A DNA stretch of 64,000 bases. Origin: CAYRES01 sp964423425. GTDB lineage: Bacteria; Actinomycetota; Thermoleophilia; RBG-16-64-13. A program made the position numbers and the translations under genes. The stretch lies in the NCBI GenBank assembly GCA_964423425.1, contig CAYRES010000014.1:7858-71857 (forward strand). The letters are read 5' to 3'. Each line of letters opens with the position of its first letter. The stretch's first letter is position 1. This document shows, piece by piece, positions 37,898 through 47,158 of this stretch. The notes beneath the pieces are model-generated. The model did no database searches, was not told the DNA's origin, and saw nothing but the letters and a program-made list of their open reading frames with translations.

Positions 37898-40024
37898 CTA
37901 CAGGCGTAGCAGCCAGAACTGCCACATCATCTGGGCGACTTCTCCCCGGTCGGTGTTCCGCCAGGGATCCCACCCCGGACCGTAACCCTGCAGGCCGACC
38001 AAGAGACCGTTGTACTCCGCGAGGCGCATGGAGGGGCCGTGCGTGGCGTCGAAGATGCCGAGCGACCCCTCGTACTCTGGCGGGGGGATGGTGAGTAGGC
38101 CAGGGAAGAGGCCCTGCGCTCCCCGTACGATCATGGTGGCAGCCTGGGCGCGCGAGAGCTCGCGATAGGGGGAGAACCGGCCCGGGGCCGTGCCGTAGGT
38201 TATGCCTGCCTGAGCCGCCGCCGCCACGTACTGGTGGGGATAGAGACTGCTCGGGTTGTCGAGGCCCAGATCGCCGAACGGAGGCACGAGATCTTCGTGC
38301 ACCTGGAGCTCCAAGAGGCCGCTCACCATCTTGGCGAATTGAGCCCGCCAGAGAGGCTCAAGCGGGCGGAAGGTGCCGTCGGTGTAGCCTTCCACCACGC
38401 CTTCCCGCGCCAGCCCCATGATGGCTACGCTATAGAGGCCGTCGTCGGGAACGTCGGAGAAGGTGCGGGGCGGAACAGTCGTCGTGGTCGTGGTGGGCGA
38501 CACGGTCGTGGTCGTGGTGGTGGGCGGGAGCGTGGTGGTCGTGGTGGTGGGCGGGAGCGTGGTGGTCGTGGTGGTGGGCGGGAGCGTGGTGGTCGTGGAA
38601 GGTGCCGTCGCTTCCGCCAGAGCTAGGGCGGCATGGGCGTTCAGCAGCCCGTAGCCGAAGTGCTCGTCGAAGCCCGATGGCCCCAGGTCGTCGGCCGACT
38701 GCCCCAACATCTGCTCGATCTGGGCCGGCGTCAAGTGCGGGTTCACCGACAGCATGAGTGCCGCCACACCTGCCACCAGAGGCGAGGAGAACGAGGTGCC
38801 CTGAGTGTATGTCAGCCCGTAGGTCGTGGCGTTGGCCGTGTAGGTGAGAATACTCACGCCGGGCGCCACGAGGTCGAGTTCCGGTCCGGTACAGCTGAAA
38901 GTCGCCCGGCGATCGAGGGCATCGGTGGCGCCCACGGCGATGACCCCGGGCAGAGCGGCCGGATAATCGATGCCCTGGTTCACTCCGCGGTTGCCAGCCG
39001 CAGCCACCACGACCACATCGTTCTCGACGGCGTGACGGATGGCCCGGCGCTCCCTGGATTCGGTAGTCGATGATCCGTAGCTGATGTTGATGACATCGGC
39101 CCCTCCGTCGACGGCATAGGTGATGGCAGCAACAAAATCGCCGAGGTCGACCCGGCCATTGTTGGTGAAGTGTACGGGCATCAGAGAGACTCCCCAAGCC
39201 GCCCCGGCTATGCCGTAGCCATTGTTGCCGGTCGCCGCGGCTATGCCCGTCACCCCCGAGCCGTGACCGAAGACATCGTCCCATTCATAGGGCTTCCAGC
39301 CCGGCTTGCCCAAGCTCAGCGTGCTGTAGGGGTTGACGATGCGATCGTTGAAGTCGTCGATGTCGTAGGCCAAACCGCTGTCGAGCACGGCCAGGGTGAC
39401 GGCCGGACTACCGGTGACCCACTCCCACGCCTGCTCCAAGCCCACCCTTTCCATGGCCCACTGGCCGGGATATGCGTCACTCACGAAGGGGTAGTAGGGA
39501 TCGTTGGGCACCACCGAGGCATACTTGTAGGTGGCTACTCGAGCGGCTTCCACCCCGGGGATCTTCTCCAGTGCCTCGAGAGTGGCAGGCATGTAGGCTG
39601 CTTCTCTCGCCCGGGAGGCGGATCGACCGCCAATTGGCTCCCCGCCAAAGGATTCAGAGCCCAGCCACGATGCCGACGGCCTCACCACCAGGGTTTCGAT
39701 GTGTGGCAACACCCACACGATGTCGAAGCCGCGGGCGAGGAGTTCGGCTTGGAGAATGGGGTCAGCCGGATCGGGTGCCTCGAGAAGTATGGAAGGTGCC
39801 GCCGTGTCCACCTCGGCACCCACCCCGTCGTACTCTGGGCCATAGGCCGAGGCTGCTACCGGCTGCGCCGCCGGCATCTCACCTCGTGCTCCCGTCTGAC
39901 CACCCGCGTATACAGCGGCCTCTGAAGGAGCGGGGAAGGCGAAGGCTAGGACAACGAGGGCCACGCAGGCACTCGTGAAGAATGCGACAAGCGGGAACCA
40001 CAGGCCTAAGAACCGGCTCTTCAC
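37898..40024 (-). CDS. Secreted subtilisin-like serine protease with Thr-Pro linker and SLH-type C-terminus
   Basis: About 708 aa from a GTG at 40024. A signal peptide or N-terminal anchor occupies the first 38 residues, with a long hydrophobic core ending at PSEAAVYA. A pro-region follows. The S8 catalytic triad is Asp in VTLAVLDSGL, His in FGHGSGVTGIAA and Ser in GTSFSSPLVAGVAALM. Then comes a Thr/Pro-rich low-complexity linker (TTTTTTLPP repeats). The last 190 residues look like SLH modules (FSDVPDDGLYSVAIMGLAREGVVEGYTDG), which bind cell-wall polymers. It is probably a surface-attached protease. The upstream frame runs into the N-containing artefact, so the true 5' context is uncertain. 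Confidence 0.92.
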   Translation of the reverse strand: MKSRFLGLWFPLVAFFTSACVALVVLAFAFPAPSEAAVYAGGQTGARGEMPAAQPVAASAYGPEYDGVGAEVDTAAPSILLEAPDPADPILQAELLARGFDIVWVLPHIETLVVRPSASWLGSESFGGEPIGGRSASRAREAAYMPATLEALEKIPGVEAARVATYKYASVVPNDPYYPFVSDAYPGQWAMERVGLEQAWEWVTGSPAVTLAVLDSGLAYDIDDFNDRIVNPYSTLSLGKPGWKPYEWDDVFGHGSGVTGIAAATGNNGYGIAGAAWGVSLMPVHFTNNGRVDLGDFVAAITYAVDGGADVINISYGSSTTESRERRAIRHAVENDVVVVAAAGNRGVNQGIDYPAALPGVIAVGATDALDRRATFSCTGPELDLVAPGVSILTYTANATTYGLTYTQGTSFSSPLVAGVAALMLSVNPHLTPAQIEQMLGQSADDLGPSGFDEHFGYGLLNAHAALALAEATAPSTTTTLPPTTTTTTLPPTTTTTTLPPTTTTTTVSPTTTTTTVPPRTFSDVPDDGLYSVAIMGLAREGVVEGYTDGTFRPLEPLWRAQFAKMVSGLLELQVHEDLVPPFGDLGLDNPSSLYPHQYVAAAAQAGITYGTAPGRFSPYRELSRAQAATMIVRGAQGLFPGLLTIPPPEYEGSLGIFDATHGPSMRLAEYNGLLVGLQGYGPGWDPWRNTDRGEVAQMMWQFWLLRL
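38478..38600. repeat. Tandem repeat encoding the Thr/Pro linker
   Basis: A unit of about 27 bp (GTGGTGGTCGTGGTGGTGGG then CGGGAGC) is repeated about three times nearly perfectly (38532-38558 and 38559-38585 are identical), with degenerate copies on either side. It encodes TTTTTTLPP units on the minus strand and is likely to vary in copy number between strains. Confidence 0.85.
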
Positions 40025-40429
40025 GGTTGCTGCTCGCTGATATCGGCTTCGGGGACGCACGCGGACCCTTCCTCTCGTCGCTCTACATGTTAGCCGAACC
40101 CTCGTGCTTGTGCATCCTCCGGGAGGCCTTATGCACCAGGCGGAAGTGACAACGAGCGGCGGGGGCCCCCCCCCCCCCAGGGGCGGCGCCCCCCCCCCGG
40201 AAAAAAAAAAGGCCACGGACACGGCGGGGCCCCCCACCCCAACCNNNNNNNNNNTTCCCCACCCCTGGTGGTTGGGCCCCCGGGGGGGGGCGTTAGCCAC
40301 CTGGGGTCTGGCACACGGGGCGGGGGCCCCCGCCCCGGGCAGGGGCGGGGCGCCGCCCGGAAGTAAGATCAAGCGGCACTGTACAGGCGTGCCCCCCGAT
40401 CCGATCCTTATCCACGTGGACTCTCTTTG
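40025..40429. other. Intergenic stretch with assembly gap (10 N) and homopolymer artefact
   Basis: From about 40145 the sequence becomes runs of C, G and A, with ten Ns at 40245-40254, then G/C runs to about 40370. Nothing coding is supported. The genes on either side (protease and membrane protein) may therefore not be adjacent in the real genome, and the boundary between the housekeeping and catabolic regions is a scaffold join. Confidence 0.85.
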
Positions 40430-41563
40430 CTACTCCTCCTTCGCCGCCGGGGCGGGAGACCCGGGAACCTCCTCAGGACCCAGAGGCGGACCCGGGATGG
40501 ACCACGGTACCCGCATGAAGAAGAAGTTGTGGATCAGCAAGAAGATCGCGAGCACGTGGAGCGTGAAGAACGCCGTGATTTGGTTGATGTCCATTGCCGG
40601 ACCGCCCAGCGCATCGTTGATGTGGTTGAGGATCGGCGGACCCAGCACCCAACGTAGGAGCACAATCCAGATCACCGGCACGATGAGCTGGTACACGACA
40701 AACAGTCCAATCCCCCTTGCCGGCTGCTTCATCTTCGCGAAGGGATAGAACTCGAAAGCCAAGGAACTCATGAGCGACCAACCGATCAGAGTCGCGCCGA
40801 TAGCCGCCCACGTGAACGTCGTGCTGTCGGGGAACAGCCCCGGCATGACCCAGCGCCAGAAGACATAGCCGAGCAGCACCGAGAAGAACGTCGTGAGCAG
40901 CGGATACAAGGGCTTGCCGGCTTTGTAGAACGGCCAGCCCTGGAACACCATGGGCGTGCCGAACATTTGCACGAAGACGAGGATCCACACCATGAGCGCG
41001 AACCAATCGCCTCCGAACCAACGGCCGCCGAAGTTCCACGGCTCAACTTCAACCGGGGTGCCGTTGAAGTTGACACAGAACACGGCCATGAAGCCCGCCA
41101 TGATCAATATGATCACTGAAGCGAGCAGCCAATTGGCCCACGACTTGGCCGGTCCATAAGGACGCGACTCGATGCCGCTGAACGCATACCAGAGCGTGGA
41201 ACCGAACACACCGATGCCGAACCATGCTCCCACGGGTACCGGACCGGCGGCAAGTGGGTTTCCCGGCCACACCCAGGTCTCGATCATAGTGAGGAACAAC
41301 GCGGCGGCAAGCCAGATGATGCACATGCCGAAGCCGGTGAGCCAGCGACTGCGGCCGGGCTTCCAACTACCCCCCGGTACCGCGAGCGGCCAGCCCAGTC
41401 CAACGATGCCGAAGGTCACCGTACCCATGAGCAAGAAGAACGACATGGGCAGATACCAATTGGCAAACCAGGCACCTGGCACCAAGAACATGAACAGCCA
41501 GGAAATCGCCAATACAATTACCCAGCGGAGAAGCGCCTTTGGAAAGGTAAAGGGCTTATCCAT
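40430..41563 (-). CDS. Polytopic membrane protein of unknown function
   Basis: 377 aa, Trp- and Phe-rich, with about nine or ten predicted membrane segments (for example WVIVLAISWLFMFLVP near the start and LHVLAIFLLIHNFFF near the end) and a short Pro/Glu-rich cytoplasmic tail. I recognise no transporter family. It is the last gene of the minus-strand catabolic series, 72 nt after the phosphohistidine protein gene. A role in substrate uptake or membrane sensing would fit but is inference. ATG at 41563 has GAGGGGG 7-9 nt upstream. Confidence 0.75.
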   Translation of the reverse strand: MDKPFTFPKALLRWVIVLAISWLFMFLVPGAWFANWYLPMSFFLLMGTVTFGIVGLGWPLAVPGGSWKPGRSRWLTGFGMCIIWLAAALFLTMIETWVWPGNPLAAGPVPVGAWFGIGVFGSTLWYAFSGIESRPYGPAKSWANWLLASVIILIMAGFMAVFCVNFNGTPVEVEPWNFGGRWFGGDWFALMVWILVFVQMFGTPMVFQGWPFYKAGKPLYPLLTTFFSVLLGYVFWRWVMPGLFPDSTTFTWAAIGATLIGWSLMSSLAFEFYPFAKMKQPARGIGLFVVYQLIVPVIWIVLLRWVLGPPILNHINDALGGPAMDINQITAFFTLHVLAIFLLIHNFFFMRVPWSIPGPPLGPEEVPGSPAPAAKEE

Positions 41564-41635
41564 CAAATATCCCCCTCTTTGTGTGAGATCGCGCCACCTG
41601 CACTTACTTGCACTTCTCGTCTTTGAGAGGCTTGC

Positions 41636-43330
41636 TTATTTCCTCTCCAGCACCTCCACGATTCCGCCGTTGCCATCGACGCGAATGATGTCGCCGTCAT
41701 TGATGGAATTCGTGGCGTTCCACGTACCCACCACCGCGGGGATGCCGTACTCGCGGGCGGCGATGGCCGCGTGAGTCAGCATGCCGCCGGTGTCGGTGAC
41801 CACGGCTCCGATCTTCACGAACAGCGGGGTCCACGCCGTGCCAGTGTACGGGCATACCAAGATCTCGCCCGCTCCCACCTTCTGGAACTCGCTGTAGTCC
41901 TTCACGATCTTGGCCGGGCCTTCGACGACACCCGGCGCGCCGGGGAAGCCTTCCAGCCTTTCGACGATCTCCTTCTCACCCTTGGGATGGAGCACTTCAT
42001 CGACAATGCCGAACACCTTGATGGCGATCGGGTCTTCCACCTTCTCGGGCAGAGTGCCGAAGGTGAGCGGCGAATCCTGAGCCTCAGCGCCCTTGGCTTC
42101 GTCTTTACGTTCGGCGACGAGGGCCGGTATGAGTGCGACGTAGTGGTAGGTGGCGGCCTTCTCGTTCAAGACCAGCATGTCCATCACTTCGCGCAGTTCG
42201 GAGAAGTTCAGCCACATCACATCATCGATGCTCTTCAGGATGCCTCTGCGATAGAGCCTCACGCCGCAGGCCATGATGGCGTTACGCAGCATGGCGGTGG
42301 AACCCTGGTCGATGTAGAAGCCGTGGTCTTCCTGGAATTGGTACACGCCCTGAGCACCTTTCAGCAGACGCTCGAACACCGGTACTTCTTCCTCGGACAG
42401 CTTCGAGCGGAAGCCTACGATGGCAGCTTCCCGCTGGTCGGCTATACCACGCTTTGCGGCGTAGAAGTCCCACCCCTGATTGACCCGGGCGAAGTAGCCC
42501 CGAATAGTGTCGAGCACCGGATCAGGGTCTTCGATCCAGGTGGGCGTGGTGACGTCGAGATGAGCCGCGACCACCCGATTACCATAGATGCGCAGGAAGC
42601 TCTGGAACTTCTCCACCCACCCCACACAGTCCGACTGAGCCCGCAGCTTCTGCAGCACCTGTGAGGAAGGGGTGTTCTCGATGATCGCCTTGGCACCACA
42701 ACCGTAGGCCATCTTGGCCAGGTTCCACAATTCCTCGTCAGTGCGGGTGGCGATGCTGTCGAAACCACGTAGCATCACCACGAGATCCTTCTCTTCGACA
42801 CCGTGTTCCTTACAGAAGCCCTCGAAGGCAAAGTAGACCGCATCGGCCGGGTACATCAGCGAGAAATGGATCTCCCAGTTTCTGCGGTTCAGCGCTTCTG
42901 CCCGCACCAGATGATCGCGGGTGTGCTCCATGATGAGCTTGCTGGTGTCGACTCCGTTCATTGAGTCGAGGTTGCGCTGCACCTCGCCGAGGAGGCCCTG
43001 ATAGTACTCATCCCAATTGTCGATGCAGTACTCCACCAACTGCCCGAATTTCTGGGCACGTGCACCAATCTCGTCTGGATCGCTTATCTCGGCAAAGCCG
43101 AGGTAGACCCGACCCTTGTACATCTTGACATGCGCGCCCTTGGACGGAGGAAGCTGCGTCAGATCGGACGCCACATGGTACGACCAGGAGTGGTGTACCT
43201 GAATCGTGGACATACCCATAGGAGAGATGGTGTACGGCTGGTGCAGGTCATCCCGGAACCAGAAGATGCTCTTGTCGAACTCGTCTTCCGGCCGCAATGT
43301 CCGTAACGCCGATACACTGTGATCGTACAT
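41636..43330 (-). CDS. Substrate-binding/phosphohistidine half of a split PEP-synthase-like dikinase
   Basis: 564 aa. The last 90 residues are the mobile phosphohistidine domain of PEP-utilising enzymes: GAVVTDTGGMLTHAAIAARE with His520 as the phospho-carrier, then YGIPAVVGT. The preceding 470 residues resemble no PEP/pyruvate TIM barrel, and there is no ATP-grasp domain. The architecture and size match protein 1 (PpsA) of phenylphosphate synthase and the acceptor part of rifampicin phosphotransferase, so it probably passes phosphate from His to a hydroxyl substrate. Its ATP-grasp partner is encoded at 49748-50716. Confidence 0.8.
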   Translation of the reverse strand: MYDHSVSALRTLRPEDEFDKSIFWFRDDLHQPYTISPMGMSTIQVHHSWSYHVASDLTQLPPSKGAHVKMYKGRVYLGFAEISDPDEIGARAQKFGQLVEYCIDNWDEYYQGLLGEVQRNLDSMNGVDTSKLIMEHTRDHLVRAEALNRRNWEIHFSLMYPADAVYFAFEGFCKEHGVEEKDLVVMLRGFDSIATRTDEELWNLAKMAYGCGAKAIIENTPSSQVLQKLRAQSDCVGWVEKFQSFLRIYGNRVVAAHLDVTTPTWIEDPDPVLDTIRGYFARVNQGWDFYAAKRGIADQREAAIVGFRSKLSEEEVPVFERLLKGAQGVYQFQEDHGFYIDQGSTAMLRNAIMACGVRLYRRGILKSIDDVMWLNFSELREVMDMLVLNEKAATYHYVALIPALVAERKDEAKGAEAQDSPLTFGTLPEKVEDPIAIKVFGIVDEVLHPKGEKEIVERLEGFPGAPGVVEGPAKIVKDYSEFQKVGAGEILVCPYTGTAWTPLFVKIGAVVTDTGGMLTHAAIAAREYGIPAVVGTWNATNSINDGDIIRVDGNGGIVEVLERK

Positions 43331-43471
43331 ACGTACCCCCCAATCGACCCCGGCGATCTCTGCACATCGCGGGGTTTCACCTGTTTAGGTCGCCACTGTC
43401 ACATTTCGCTTTATGAACCGTGTACGCGGATTGAAGAACCCCAATTCCACCTCCTGTCACTGACTCAGCCG

Positions 43472-44602
43472 CTATCGCAAGTACTTCCTCGCAATCAGCA
43501 GTTTCTGGATCTCTTCCGTGCCCTCCTCGAAGTGGAAGCTGCGGCAGTCACGGAAGTGACGCTCCAGGGGATAGGCCTGGGTGAAGCCGATGCCCCCGTG
43601 CATGCGCAGAGCCATCTCCGCCACCCGCACCACCATCTGTTCGGAGAAGACCTTGGCCATGGCGGCCTCGGTGACGATGTCCTCACCCTGGTCGAACTTC
43701 CAGGCGGCCCGCTGGTAGAGGAGGCGGGTGGCCTCGATCTCGGTGGCCATCTGGGCCACGTTGCCCTGCACGGCCTGGCGGGAGGCGATGGGTTTGCCGA
43801 AGGTGGTGCGGCGCTTGGCGTAGTCGACCGCCAACTGGAACATGCGCTCGGCCGTACCCACGCAGCAGGCGGCGATGGAGACGCGGGAGAGGTGCAGCAT
43901 GCCGAGAGCGATATCGAGCCCCTGCCCCTTCTCCCCCAGGATCTGCGACTCAGGAACGCGCAGATCCTTGTAGGTGACGTGGTAGTGGCGGGGGCCCACG
44001 CAGCCCATCATCTTCTCCATGGGCTCGAGCACCAGGCCCTCGGCGGGAGCATCCACCAGAAAGCAGGTCATGCCCTCTTCGGTTGAGGCAAAGGCGTAGA
44101 AGAGCTTGGTGTAGCCGGGGAATTGGGTGATGAGCCACTTGTGGCCGTTCAGCACATAGTGGTCGCCGTCTCTCTCCGCCCGGGCGTTTATGTCTTTGCC
44201 GGTGCCGCCTTCTGGTTCGGTCAAAGAGTTGGCGGCAAAGAGGGCGCCGGTGGCGAGGTCGGGCAGGTACTTCTTCTTCTGCTCCTCGGTGCCGTAGTCG
44301 TAGAGGGGGCGCCAGAAGAGGCCGTTCATGGTGTGGCCCACCATGCGCACCCAGGCGTAGCCGTGGGCGAACTCTTCCAAGACCGAGAGCCACTTCAGCG
44401 CCGGCCAGCCCTCGCCCCCGTACTCGGTGGGGATGGGGAGGCCGAAGAAGCGCACATCTCCGTGCCGAAGCTCCTCCACCAACTCATCGGGGAGACGCTC
44501 TTCGGCTTCCAAAGGAGCACAGAGGGGCTCGATCTTCTCAAAGAGCCAACGGCGGGCGGCCTCTTTGTAGGCGAGGGTATCGGGGTCGAGGCGAAAGTCC
44601 AT
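43472..44602 (-). CDS. Acyl-CoA dehydrogenase
   Basis: FAD-dependent alpha,beta-desaturation of an acyl-CoA; 376 aa, usual length. Features: AANSLTEPEGGTGKD (FAD/substrate loop), CVGTAERMFQLAVDYAKRR, GKPIASRQAVQ, MHGGIGFTQAYPLERHFRD, and FEEGTEEIQKLLIAR, where the catalytic Glu is kept. It is 10 nt downstream of the BadH-like dehydrogenase, and both belong to the same predicted operon. Ring-acyl-CoA (cyclohexanecarboxyl-CoA type) or linear substrates are both possible. Confidence 0.93.
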   Translation of the reverse strand: MDFRLDPDTLAYKEAARRWLFEKIEPLCAPLEAEERLPDELVEELRHGDVRFFGLPIPTEYGGEGWPALKWLSVLEEFAHGYAWVRMVGHTMNGLFWRPLYDYGTEEQKKKYLPDLATGALFAANSLTEPEGGTGKDINARAERDGDHYVLNGHKWLITQFPGYTKLFYAFASTEEGMTCFLVDAPAEGLVLEPMEKMMGCVGPRHYHVTYKDLRVPESQILGEKGQGLDIALGMLHLSRVSIAACCVGTAERMFQLAVDYAKRRTTFGKPIASRQAVQGNVAQMATEIEATRLLYQRAAWKFDQGEDIVTEAAMAKVFSEQMVVRVAEMALRMHGGIGFTQAYPLERHFRDCRSFHFEEGTEEIQKLLIARKYLR

Positions 44603-44612
44603 GTAAACCTCC

Positions 44613-45368
44613 CTAGTCCACCATGGTGAGGCCGCCGTCGATGGAGAGGATCTGGCCGGTCAAGTAACGGGAATCCTCTGAGCAGAAGAAGGCCACCACG
44701 TCGGCCACTTCCTCGGGTTGACCCAGGCGGCGCATGGGCACCAGCTTGGCGATGCGCTCCCCGATGTCTCCTTCGAAGAGGCCCCCCAACAGATCGGTCT
44801 GCTGGATGGGACCGGGGGAGACGGCGTTCACGCGGATACCGAAGCGGGCCATCTCCTGGGCGAGCGCCTTGGTGGAGGCCATGACCGCCGCCTTGGTGCC
44901 GGAGTAGACCACCTCGCGGGCGTTGCCGATGCGGCCGGCATCCGAGCCCAGGTTCACCACCACCCCGCTCTTCTTCTCCACCATGTAGGGGAGCACCACG
45001 TGGCAGACGTTTAAGACTCCCTTGTAGTTGACGGCGATGATCGTGTCCCAGAGGGCCTCGTCGGTCTCCAGGAAGAGTTGCTGCTTGTCCACGCCGGCGT
45101 TGTTGATGAGAATGTCGGGGGTGGCCCCCATGGTGCGGGTCACGGCTTCCACCGCCTCTTTCACCTTCTCATAGGCGGTCACGTCGCAGGCCACCGCCAT
45201 AGCCCGCACCCCGAGCTCTTCCAGTTCGGTCACGGTCTCCTGGGCTTTCTCCAGGTTCAGGTCCAAGATGGCCACGTCGGCCCCGTCTCGGGCCAGGCGC
45301 AGGCAGATGGCCCGGCCGATGCCGGCGGCCCCGCCCGTCACCAGGGCCAGCTTTCCTTTGAGCGTCAT
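44613..45368 (-). CDS. SDR oxidoreductase, BadH-like (2-hydroxyacyl-CoA dehydrogenase type)
   Basis: 251 aa classical SDR: LVTGGAAGIGRAICLRLA (NAD binding), NNAG, Ser of LGSDAGRIG, and YSGTKAAV with Tyr and Lys. ATG at 45368 is chosen since AAAGGAG lies 5 nt upstream. The sequence around NLGSDAGRIGNAREVVYSG and the C-terminus TGQILSIDGGLTMVD resembles 2-hydroxycyclohexanecarboxyl-CoA dehydrogenase (BadH). A close paralogue lies at 57912-58673. Confidence 0.85.
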   Translation of the reverse strand: MTLKGKLALVTGGAAGIGRAICLRLARDGADVAILDLNLEKAQETVTELEELGVRAMAVACDVTAYEKVKEAVEAVTRTMGATPDILINNAGVDKQQLFLETDEALWDTIIAVNYKGVLNVCHVVLPYMVEKKSGVVVNLGSDAGRIGNAREVVYSGTKAAVMASTKALAQEMARFGIRVNAVSPGPIQQTDLLGGLFEGDIGERIAKLVPMRRLGQPEEVADVVAFFCSEDSRYLTGQILSIDGGLTMVD

Positions 45369-45409
45369 GGTCACTCCTTTCCGGCCGGGGGCCGGGTATG
45401 AGGGGGAAG

Positions 45410-45433
45410 GGGGGCGGGGAACCCGCCCCCTTT
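45410..45433. terminator. GC hairpin between CoA ligase and SDR genes
   Basis: GGGGGCGGG and CCCGCCCCC flank a GAA loop, giving a 9-bp stem. On the plus strand it is followed by TTTCTT, while on the minus strand (the direction of the genes) a C/T-rich stretch follows. It may partly terminate or stabilise the operon mRNA. Confidence 0.5.
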
Positions 45434-45447
45434 CTTGCCTGTGCCTG

Positions 45448-47115
45448 TCACGCTCCCCGGCCCTCCCGCTCGAGCGTCTCTTTGATCTGGGCGCGCAGCA
45501 CCTTCTTGTCGGCTTTGCCGGCGGCGGTCAAGGGCATCTCGGCGATGACTTCCACCCGCGCGGGAAGGATGGCCCGGGAGGCCCCTTCGGCCGTCATGTG
45601 GGCCTGCACCTCCTCCAGGGTGAGGCTTCTCCCCGGTTTGGGGGTGATGAAGGCACACACCACCTCGCCCAAGTCGGGGTCGGGCATGCCCACGGCGGCC
45701 ACGTACTCCACCGCCTCATGAGCTGAGATCATGTCCTCCACCTCTCGGGCGGCGATGTTCTCCCCACCACGGATGATGATGTCTTTGATACGGCCGGTGA
45801 TGCGGATGTTGCCCGACTCCTCGATCACGGCGAGATCCCCGGAACGGAAGAAGCCGTCCGGGGTGAACGACTGCATGTTGGCCTGGGGGTTGCGGAAGTA
45901 GCCGGTGAAGATTCCCGGACCCTTGGCGGCCAACTCGCCCTCCACCCCCCGGGGAGTGGGCCTGCCTTCGGCGTCCAAGGTGGCGAAGGTGTCATAGGGG
46001 CACACCGGCCGGCCGATGGTGGAAGTCCGCACGTACAGGTCGTCGGGAGGCCGGCTCTGGGAGCAGGGTCCTTCCACCATGCCGAAGGCGTTCACGTAGC
46101 GGATGCCCAGCTTCTCCTCAGCCCCCTTGACCAGCTCCGGGGGGCTGTTGGCCGCGCCCACGTACACCCTCTTGAGCGAGGAGAGGTCGTACTTCTCCAA
46201 CTCCTCGAAGGAGACGAGGCGCGAGACCAGGGTGGGTACCAGGGCCGAGCGGGTACACTGCTCCTTCTCGATGGCGGCCAGGAAGTCGGCCGGCCGGGTG
46301 GAGTCGATCAGGACCTGGGTGGCCCCGAAGAACACCGAGGCGGTCACCCCCACCAGAAGGGCCAGGTTGTGGCCCACAGTGGAAGCCACCAGGTGGATGT
46401 CATCCACGCTGAAGTGCCAGGCCTTGGCCTTGTACTCCACGTTGGCGAGGTAGTCTGAGTGGGTGCGGGGGCAGCCCTTGGGCAGACCGGTGGTACCACC
46501 GGAGGGGAGTATCTGGCACACCTCGTGCGGGTCGGGGCGGGCGGCGTCCAGGGCGGCGGCCACCTCTGCTGCCGGAGCCGTGGTGGTGAGCATATCCTTC
46601 AGGGCGAGGGCCCCCAAGAGGGGCTCTTCATCGGTCACCTGGATGACCCTCAGGTCGGGGTTGGCCGCTTTGACCTCCTCGATCAAGGGGGCGTAGTCGG
46701 TTTTTCGATAGCGGTCGGGCAGGATCCAGCCCGCCGGCGAGGTGAGGTTGGCCAGGTGGATGATCTCCCGGGCGGTGTGGTTCACGGTGAGCAGCACCAT
46801 GACCAGGCCCGCCTTCTGCAGGGCGTAGTAGCTTATGACGAACTCGGCGATGTTGGGCAGCATGAGCAGCACGAAGTCGCCGGGCCGAAAACCCTCTTGG
46901 ATGAGACTGTAGGCCAAGGCGTCGGCCTGCTCACGGAGTTCGGCGTAGGTGTAGCGGCGGAGCTTCCCGTCCGCCTCCACCAGGGCAACCTTGCCCGGGT
47001 ACATGTCGGCGGCACGGTCCAAGGTGTCCCCCATGGTGAGGCCCAGCCACCAGCGTTTCTCGTCGTAGAGGGCGGCGGCCTCGGGCGGGTAGGGGGTGAA
47101 TCCTTCTATGGGCAT
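45448..47115 (-). CDS. Aryl/acyl-CoA ligase (ANL family, DhbE/EntE-like)
   Basis: 555 aa adenylate-forming enzyme. P-loop ILPSGGTTGLPKGCPRTH (about residue 195), A5-like AFGMVEGPCSQSR, A7 RSGDLAVIEESGNIRITGR, A8 KDIIIRGGENIAAREVE, and the catalytic Lys in LTAAGKADKKVL near the C-terminus. The N-terminus (GFTPYPPEAAALYDEKRWW) is typical of 2,3-dihydroxybenzoate-AMP ligases, so an aromatic or cyclic carboxylate is the likely substrate. No carrier-protein or peptide-synthetase genes are nearby, so CoA activation is favoured over siderophore synthesis. Confidence 0.9.
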   Translation of the reverse strand: MPIEGFTPYPPEAAALYDEKRWWLGLTMGDTLDRAADMYPGKVALVEADGKLRRYTYAELREQADALAYSLIQEGFRPGDFVLLMLPNIAEFVISYYALQKAGLVMVLLTVNHTAREIIHLANLTSPAGWILPDRYRKTDYAPLIEEVKAANPDLRVIQVTDEEPLLGALALKDMLTTTAPAAEVAAALDAARPDPHEVCQILPSGGTTGLPKGCPRTHSDYLANVEYKAKAWHFSVDDIHLVASTVGHNLALLVGVTASVFFGATQVLIDSTRPADFLAAIEKEQCTRSALVPTLVSRLVSFEELEKYDLSSLKRVYVGAANSPPELVKGAEEKLGIRYVNAFGMVEGPCSQSRPPDDLYVRTSTIGRPVCPYDTFATLDAEGRPTPRGVEGELAAKGPGIFTGYFRNPQANMQSFTPDGFFRSGDLAVIEESGNIRITGRIKDIIIRGGENIAAREVEDMISAHEAVEYVAAVGMPDPDLGEVVCAFITPKPGRSLTLEEVQAHMTAEGASRAILPARVEVIAEMPLTAAGKADKKVLRAQIKETLEREGRGA

Positions 47116-47158
47116 ATGCGCACCCTTTCTGGTCGGGGGAGGAGAAGGGGTCCTTTGG

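Noticed and set aside
38478..38600. CRISPR-like repeat array
   Set aside because: Units are contiguous, in-frame and encode a Thr/Pro linker; there are no spacers and no cas genes in the window.
38463..38654. Plus-strand Val/Gly-rich repeat peptide
   Set aside because: It is the antisense reading of the Thr/Pro linker repeats of the protease.
45448..47115. Siderophore biosynthesis (EntE/DhbE) assignment for the CoA ligase
   Set aside because: No isochorismate, carrier-protein or non-ribosomal peptide synthetase genes lie nearby; the neighbours are beta-oxidation enzymes.
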